Part shown: positions 59,883 to 64,000 of the stretch, in pieces
How the letters are laid out: each line of letters opens with the position of its first letter
Numbering within the stretch: position 1 is the stretch's first letter
Source of the DNA: Actinoplanes sandaracinus
Lineage (GTDB): Bacteria; Actinomycetota; Actinomycetes; Mycobacteriales; Micromonosporaceae
DNA length: 64,000 nucleotides
Direction of reading: 5' to 3'
Assembly: GCF_030009775.1 (NCBI RefSeq)
Contig: NZ_JASCTH010000021.1
Location: 124,001-188,000, forward strand
Program-made: the position numbers and the translations under genes
The notes under the pieces: generated by a model
What the model saw: only the letters and a program-made list of their open reading frames with translations
Told to the model about the DNA's origin: nothing
Database searches by the model: none

Positions 59883-61418
59883 TCAGCCGACGGCAGACTG
59901 CGACAGGTTCGTACCCGATTCCGGGTGTGCGGCCGGCCGGTTCTTTCTCCTCGTGCCGAATCGCAGCGAGACCGCCACGGCCGTCAGCGCGAGGCAGAGC
60001 CAGGCGAACCAGTCGCCGAGCTGGCTGTACAGCGTCGCGCCCCGATCCGGTCGAACTGTCACCGTCGCGGCGGTGACATCGGTCCCGCCGGTCGCGATGT
60101 CGGTGAGGATCCGACCCGAGGCGTCGGACGCGGTGAGCCGGCCGTGGCCCGCGGCGCGCGCCACGACCACGCCGTTCTCGATCCCGCGGACGACGGCGAT
60201 CCGGCTGTGCAGCCAACCGTCGCGGTCGACGTCGAGCGCGGGTACGAGCAGGAGGTCCGCGCCGTGGCCGTGGTAGCTGCGCACGAGCTGAGGATGGTCC
60301 ATGTCCTTGCAGATCGCGAGTCCCGCCGTGGTGGCGGGCAAGAGGGTCAACGTCGCTCCCGGGGTCATGTGGTCCTCCCAGCCGGAGACGAGGTGCTGCT
60401 TCTCGTACCGGACGACGGAGCCGGCGGCGTAGGCCAACGCCGCATTCCGTACGCTGGCGGTGTCCTTGACGGTGACACCGACCACGATGGTCATCTGGTT
60501 GTCAGCGGCGGCCCGGGTGAGCTGACGCTCCAGCTCGACCAGGTCGGCCGGCGACGCTTTCAGTACCTTCTCCGGCAGGACAGCGATCTGGGCGCCGGCC
60601 GCCGCCAGGGCTGGCAGTTCGCGCAGGTAGATGTCGAGCACCCGGCGAGCCTCGGGCGAGGCCACCGGCAAGGAATCTTCGGACTGCCGTACGTCGATCA
60701 GGCCGATCGTCAGCGGCTGCCCGGCGTCGGGGGTCCACAGGTGCCACGTGCCGTATCCGAGCGTGAGCGCCGCCAGGCTCACCGCCACCGCGGCCACGCG
60801 CAGCCGTGGGCCGCCCTGGCGGGCGGTTCCGGGCGCGAGCAGTGCGGCCATCAGGATCGGGGCGGCCATCAGCAGGAAGCTGATTCCCCAGATGCCGGTC
60901 ACCGCCGTCAGCTGGACCACGGGCAGCACCTCAGCCTGCGTGTACGCGAGGCTGGCGAACGTGCCGCCCGGCGACACCAGCGACAAGAGGTACTCCGTGC
61001 CGGACCAGGCCGCCGGCGCGCACAACACCGCCGTGAGGATCCGTCCGCGTACGACGAGCGCCCGGAACAGCGTCACCACGCCGACGAAGACGAGGGCCTG
61101 GGTGACAAGGAACGCGGCCACGACGGTGGCCGGCATCTGGAGGTCACTGTGGAAGTACGTCCACATGTTGAGTGACCCGGCAAGCCACGCGACGAAGGCC
61201 GCGGACGCGGCGGTACGAGCGCGAACGTGGCTGGACATGGCCACCACCGGCAGCGGCGCGAGCCAGGTCAACCACGGTACGGGCGCCAGCCCGGTGCCGA
61301 GCCACAGCAGGACCGCCGATGCGATCACGCAGGCCAGCACCCAGCGGAGTGGGCCATTGCGGCGAGGGGCGTCCTCCGACAACGTCGAGGGCGCCGCTGT
61401 CTCAGACACGAAAGCCAT
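59883..61418 (-). CDS. Apolipoprotein N-acyltransferase-like membrane protein
   Basis: A 511-residue protein. The first ~210 residues form six to seven membrane helices. A nitrilase-fold domain follows with the catalytic triad positions Glu in AQIAVLPEKVLK, Lys in VVRYEKQHLVSG and Cys in GLAICKDMDHPQL. One helix near the C-terminus returns to the membrane. This is the Lnt architecture. The triad is complete, but the sequence differs from typical Lnt, so acylation of lipoproteins is inferred. ATG 61418 overlaps the end of the upstream TetR gene by 17 nt, so the pair is one operon. Confidence 0.8.
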   Translation of the reverse strand: MAFVSETAAPSTLSEDAPRRNGPLRWVLACVIASAVLLWLGTGLAPVPWLTWLAPLPVVAMSSHVRARTAASAAFVAWLAGSLNMWTYFHSDLQMPATVVAAFLVTQALVFVGVVTLFRALVVRGRILTAVLCAPAAWSGTEYLLSLVSPGGTFASLAYTQAEVLPVVQLTAVTGIWGISFLLMAAPILMAALLAPGTARQGGPRLRVAAVAVSLAALTLGYGTWHLWTPDAGQPLTIGLIDVRQSEDSLPVASPEARRVLDIYLRELPALAAAGAQIAVLPEKVLKASPADLVELERQLTRAAADNQMTIVVGVTVKDTASVRNAALAYAAGSVVRYEKQHLVSGWEDHMTPGATLTLLPATTAGLAICKDMDHPQLVRSYHGHGADLLLVPALDVDRDGWLHSRIAVVRGIENGVVVARAAGHGRLTASDASGRILTDIATGGTDVTAATVTVRPDRGATLYSQLGDWFAWLCLALTAVAVSLRFGTRRKNRPAAHPESGTNLSQSAVG

Positions 61419-61977
61419 TGAGCATCCTCTCCACCAGCCGGTGGCACAGCGATCGGAGATCATCTTCGGGCAGACCGATTCGTCCGCCGCGGTACATCTG
61501 GATCAGGCCGTGAAGCATGGCGGCGAACATCAACGCCAACTCCCATTCGTCGTCGTCCCGTAGTTCGCCGCGGGTGATGCCGCCGCGAAGGACATCGGCC
61601 GCGAGGCTGAGCGACGGTGAACCACCGTCGCGGAACTCGTCGGGCCATCGACGGGCCCCGTCGCGTGGCTCCGTGAAGACGAAGTCGTACAAACGCGGTT
61701 GACCGAAGGCAAAGTCGAGGTGGTCGTCCAACAGCTCCGCTATCCCCTGCTCCAATTCGCCGGAGCGCGGACGCTGTGCCCAGCGGCGCCCGATCTCGGC
61801 GAAGCATTCGTCCGCTACGTGCTTCAACAGTGCGTCTCGGTTCTCGAAGTGCCGGTAGATCGACATGGGGGTCAGTCCGGCTGCCGCGGCCACCCGTCGC
61901 ATGGACACCGCGCCCGCACCCTCAGTGACCAAGATGTGGCGCGCTATCGCCGCCAACCGCGTCGCCGTGTCGCTCAT
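61402..61977 (-). CDS. TetR family transcriptional regulator
   Basis: A 191-residue regulator. The HTH (GAVSMRRVAAAAGLTPMSIY RH) and the TetR_C-type ligand domain (AFGQPRLYDFVFTEPRDGAR) are clear. It is first in an operon with the Lnt-like acyltransferase, and tandem palindromes directly abut its ATG, suggesting tight autorepression of both genes. Its transcript may be leaderless or have a very short leader. Confidence 0.92.
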   Translation of the reverse strand: MSDTATRLAAIARHILVTEGAGAVSMRRVAAAAGLTPMSIYRHFENRDALLKHVADECFAEIGRRWAQRPRSGELEQGIAELLDDHLDFAFGQPRLYDFVFTEPRDGARRWPDEFRDGGSPSLSLAADVLRGGITRGELRDDDEWELALMFAAMLHGLIQMYRGGRIGLPEDDLRSLCHRLVERMLNGFRV

Positions 61978-62014
61978 GTCTACACTGTAGACGGCCGATG
62001 TCTACGGTGTAGAC
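61978..62014. promoter_or_regulatory. Two tandem palindromic operators GTCTAC-N3-GTAGAC
   Basis: GTCTACACTGTAGAC (61978-61992) and GTCTACGGTGTAGAC (62000-62014) have identical 6-bp arms and a 22-bp centre-to-centre distance, two helical turns. The first touches the TetR start codon. The remaining gap to the M20 gene (62015-62255) shows nothing else. Confidence 0.82.
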
Positions 62015-62255
62015 CCGCCGGTTCTGATGACACACGTCGTGCTGGGCCTGACCGGCGAGCACCAGGCCCTCGACCGTGTCTACCGTGCCCCGCCATGGGG
62101 GCATCGAACTGCTTCCGGCGCGGCCGGCGGCGGGCGTTCCCGGGGTGGGCCGGCTGGGTGGGGCTGGCACCACCATCGGCCGGGAGTCTGTTCCATGGTG
62201 CCCGGGTGCGAATCGCGAAAGGCTGAACCACGTCGAACAAGGCGGGGGAGGAACA

Positions 62256-63518
62256 GTGCGAATCTCAGAGGGTCAAGTGATCAGCCGGCGCGCCATTCTC
62301 GGTGGAGCGGTCGCGGCGACAGCGGGGGCGTGGCTCACGTCGACCGAGGCGGCCTCGGCGACCGACCGGGGGGCCCTGGCCGTGGAGCGGGAGGCCGCCC
62401 GGCTGGACGGCGCGCTCATCGCGCTGCGACGCGACCTGCACGCCCATCCGGAGCTCTCCGGTCAGGAGCGGCGGACCGCCGGGGTGGTGGCGGCGCGCCT
62501 GCGGGCGGCGGGGCTGGACGTCACGACCGGTGTCGGCGGGCACGGTGTTGTCGGTGTCCTGACCGGAGCCCGTCCGGGCCGGACGGTGGCGTACCGGGCG
62601 GACATGGACGCGGTCGGCCCGGACGACGGGGCCGGCGGCGCCACCGGCCCGTCCCACCTGTGCGGTCACGACATCCACACCACGATCGGGGTGGGGATCG
62701 CCGAGGTGCTGACCCGGCTGCGGGAGCGGCTGTCCGGCCGGGTGGTGTTCCTGTTCCAGCCGGCCGAGGAGAGCCTGACCGGCGCCGCCGCGATGATCGC
62801 CGACGGCGTCCTCACGGCCACGCGGCCAAGCGAGATCCACGCGCTTCACTGCGGTCCGTTCCCGGTTGGCCGGTTCGCGACGATCGCCGGCATCGGCCTG
62901 CCCGGCCAGGACAAGGGACAGATCATCCTCACCGGCGCCGACGCCCCGGCGCGCGCTCAGCGGTTGGCCAAGAGCATCAACGGCATGAGTACGGTGAAGC
63001 GCCCGGCCGGTCCCGTCGACCTGGAGCTGTTGCTGGCCGACCTGCAGACCCCCGGTGGAACCCTGGCCCGCTTCGTCTTCGTGCAGGCCCAGGCCATCGG
63101 CGCGACCGTGCGGGTGTCGTCCCGGTGCTGGCCGGAGCCCCGCTACACGCAGGTGCGGGCCGAGATCCGGCGCCGCGCCCGGGCGGTGGGCCCGGCCACC
63201 GTGGACTTCCCGGCCGACCCGTTCCCGGCGATGCACGCGCCACGGCGTGAGGGCCAGCTCCTGCAGCGGCATCTGCGGCGCACGCTGGGCACCGAGCGGG
63301 TGGTGCCGCTGCACGCCGCGATCCCGTTCAGCGGGGAGGACTACGCGCACTTCCTGGACCGGATCCCCGGCACCTACACGTTCCTCGGCGTCCGGGCCCC
63401 GAACACCGGCATCGAGACCAGCTATCCCCACCTCGCCACCTTCCAGCCGGACGAGAGCGCCATCGGCCACGGCGTCCGGGCCATGTCCGGCTGGCTACTC
63501 ACCCGCACCCTCGCCTGA
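62256..63518 (+). CDS. Tat-exported M20 family amidohydrolase
   Basis: A 420-residue peptidase-family hydrolase. A twin-arginine signal (ISRRAILGGAVAATAGAWL) is followed by the M20D/AmaA-type catalytic domain: LRRDLHAHPELSGQERRTA, VAYRADMDAVG (metal Asp), HLCGHDIHTTIGVGI, the general base in LFQPAEESLTGA and the late His in FSGEDYAHFLD. Metal ligands are complete. It probably hydrolyses N-acyl amino acids or peptides outside the cytoplasm. GTG 62256 has GGGGGAGG upstream. Confidence 0.88.
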   Translation: MRISEGQVISRRAILGGAVAATAGAWLTSTEAASATDRGALAVEREAARLDGALIALRRDLHAHPELSGQERRTAGVVAARLRAAGLDVTTGVGGHGVVGVLTGARPGRTVAYRADMDAVGPDDGAGGATGPSHLCGHDIHTTIGVGIAEVLTRLRERLSGRVVFLFQPAEESLTGAAAMIADGVLTATRPSEIHALHCGPFPVGRFATIAGIGLPGQDKGQIILTGADAPARAQRLAKSINGMSTVKRPAGPVDLELLLADLQTPGGTLARFVFVQAQAIGATVRVSSRCWPEPRYTQVRAEIRRRARAVGPATVDFPADPFPAMHAPRREGQLLQRHLRRTLGTERVVPLHAAIPFSGEDYAHFLDRIPGTYTFLGVRAPNTGIETSYPHLATFQPDESAIGHGVRAMSGWLLTRTLA

Positions 63519-63794
63519 CAGATCACCCGGCTGGCTTCCCGGCGCTGTTGCCGACCACCGCTTCTGGGCCGGGGCCGTTCGTTTGTCGACCCAGCGGCCT
63601 GTCTGCTGTGGCCACCGGAGACGCACCTGGCCCGGGTACTGCCCGCCTCGCCGGCGAAGCGGGTGGTACCCGGGCCTGCACCCCCAGTCGCTCGGCGGTG
63701 TTATGTCGCAGGAACGGCGGAGGTGTGCTGCAAGGCGATCCTGGCGGCGCAGGCATGCCAGGCGCACCGCGTCGTGATGAAGCGCGTGCTCACC

Positions 63795-64000
63795 TCACGT
63801 GGCGGTGCAGGTGAGGGTCGTGCCGGTGGCGGCGCCGGTGCCCTGGAAGCCGAACTCGGTGGACTGTCCGACGGCGATCCGGCCGTTGTAGCCGACGTTG
63901 GCGAACTGCGCGGTTCCGCTCGTCCCGGTGCGCTCGGCGCTCCAGTGGTTGGTGACGGCGGCGCCGGTGGGCAGGCCCGCGGTGACCCGCCACCCGTTGA
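63795..64000 (-). CDS. C-terminal CBM2 module of a secreted protein, 5' part beyond window
   Basis: The last 68 residues of a family 2 cellulose-binding module: NGWRVTAGLPTGAAVTNHWS, GTSGTAQFANVGYNGRIAVG, STEFGFQGTG and a final TLTCTAT with the conserved C-terminal Cys. The exposed Trp and Asn-Gly-Trp pattern are typical. The catalytic part is upstream, off the right edge. The 276-nt gap before it (63519-63794) holds nothing I recognise. With the GH at 5672 it shows a cellulolytic lifestyle. Confidence 0.85.
   Translation of the reverse strand, partial: NGWRVTAGLPTGAAVTNHWSAERTGTSGTAQFANVGYNGRIAVGQSTEFGFQGTGAATGTTLTCTAT

Overview
The window is very GC-rich actinobacterial chromosome. Long GC-skewed codons, frequent GTG starts, GTGA/ATGA gene overlaps, LacI-type TGGGAGCGCTCCCA operators, a c-di-AMP riboswitch before a secreted cell-wall hydrolase, XRE/DUF5753 regulators, AfsR-type regulators and CBM2 cellulases together suggest a filamentous Micromonosporaceae-like organism such as Actinoplanes. 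The genus is an inference. I saw no rRNA, tRNA, intact transposase, prophage or CRISPR array.

Region 1 (1-20475). A P450-SDR-Baeyer-Villiger monooxygenase operon runs leftward and is divergent from a TetR gene across two tandem palindromes. Next come an HPF-like protein, a TetR/saccharopine-dehydrogenase-like pair, a large secreted arabinofuranosidase-like/CBM2 enzyme with a CebR-type box, a lipid kinase, a membrane GGDEF protein, a STAS protein and a MarR/DinB-like divergent pair. Two paralogous DrrAB-type ABC exporters follow. They flank a large AfsR/BTAD-NTPase-TPR regulator and an RHH-DUF4097 pair.

Region 2 (20476-26722). Small secreted, hydrolytic and regulatory genes (DUF3455, SGNH hydrolase, GNAT, MerR, lipoprotein) lie among unusually repeat-rich intergenic DNA. 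A G18/C14 homopolymer palindrome breaks the DUF3455 frame, and an MBL-fold gene has lost its middle.

Region 3 (26723-44963). A GH5 cellulase, a PadR gene coupled to a membrane protein, and a four-gene ferric-siderophore ABC importer under an IdeR-like box come first. The last two steps of the beta-ketoadipate pathway (thiolase and CoA-transferase A/B) with a divergent LysR follow, then a LuxR response regulator-histidine kinase pair, a gcvT-sdaA operon under a tandem glycine riboswitch, an XRE regulator and a quinone oxidoreductase.

Region 4 (44964-52226). An XRE/DUF5753 gene with its small partner, a GNAT, a CPBP protease, a c-di-AMP riboswitch with a resuscitation-factor/LysM-like hydrolase, a DHA2 drug efflux pump with MarR, and an O-methyltransferase.

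Region 5 (52227-64000). This begins with gene debris: a perfect CebR-type box and signal peptide with no enzyme behind them, a frameshifted and truncated membrane protein, and two decayed fragments, one of them related to chloramphenicol phosphotransferase. Intact genes are a TetR/esterase pair, an aldo-keto reductase/epimerase pair with a divergent LysR, a hypothetical protein, a TetR/Lnt-like acyltransferase operon with tandem operators, a Tat-exported M20 amidohydrolase and the C-terminus of another CBM2 protein at the right edge. Most loci are local regulator-plus-target units with a visible operator between divergent genes.
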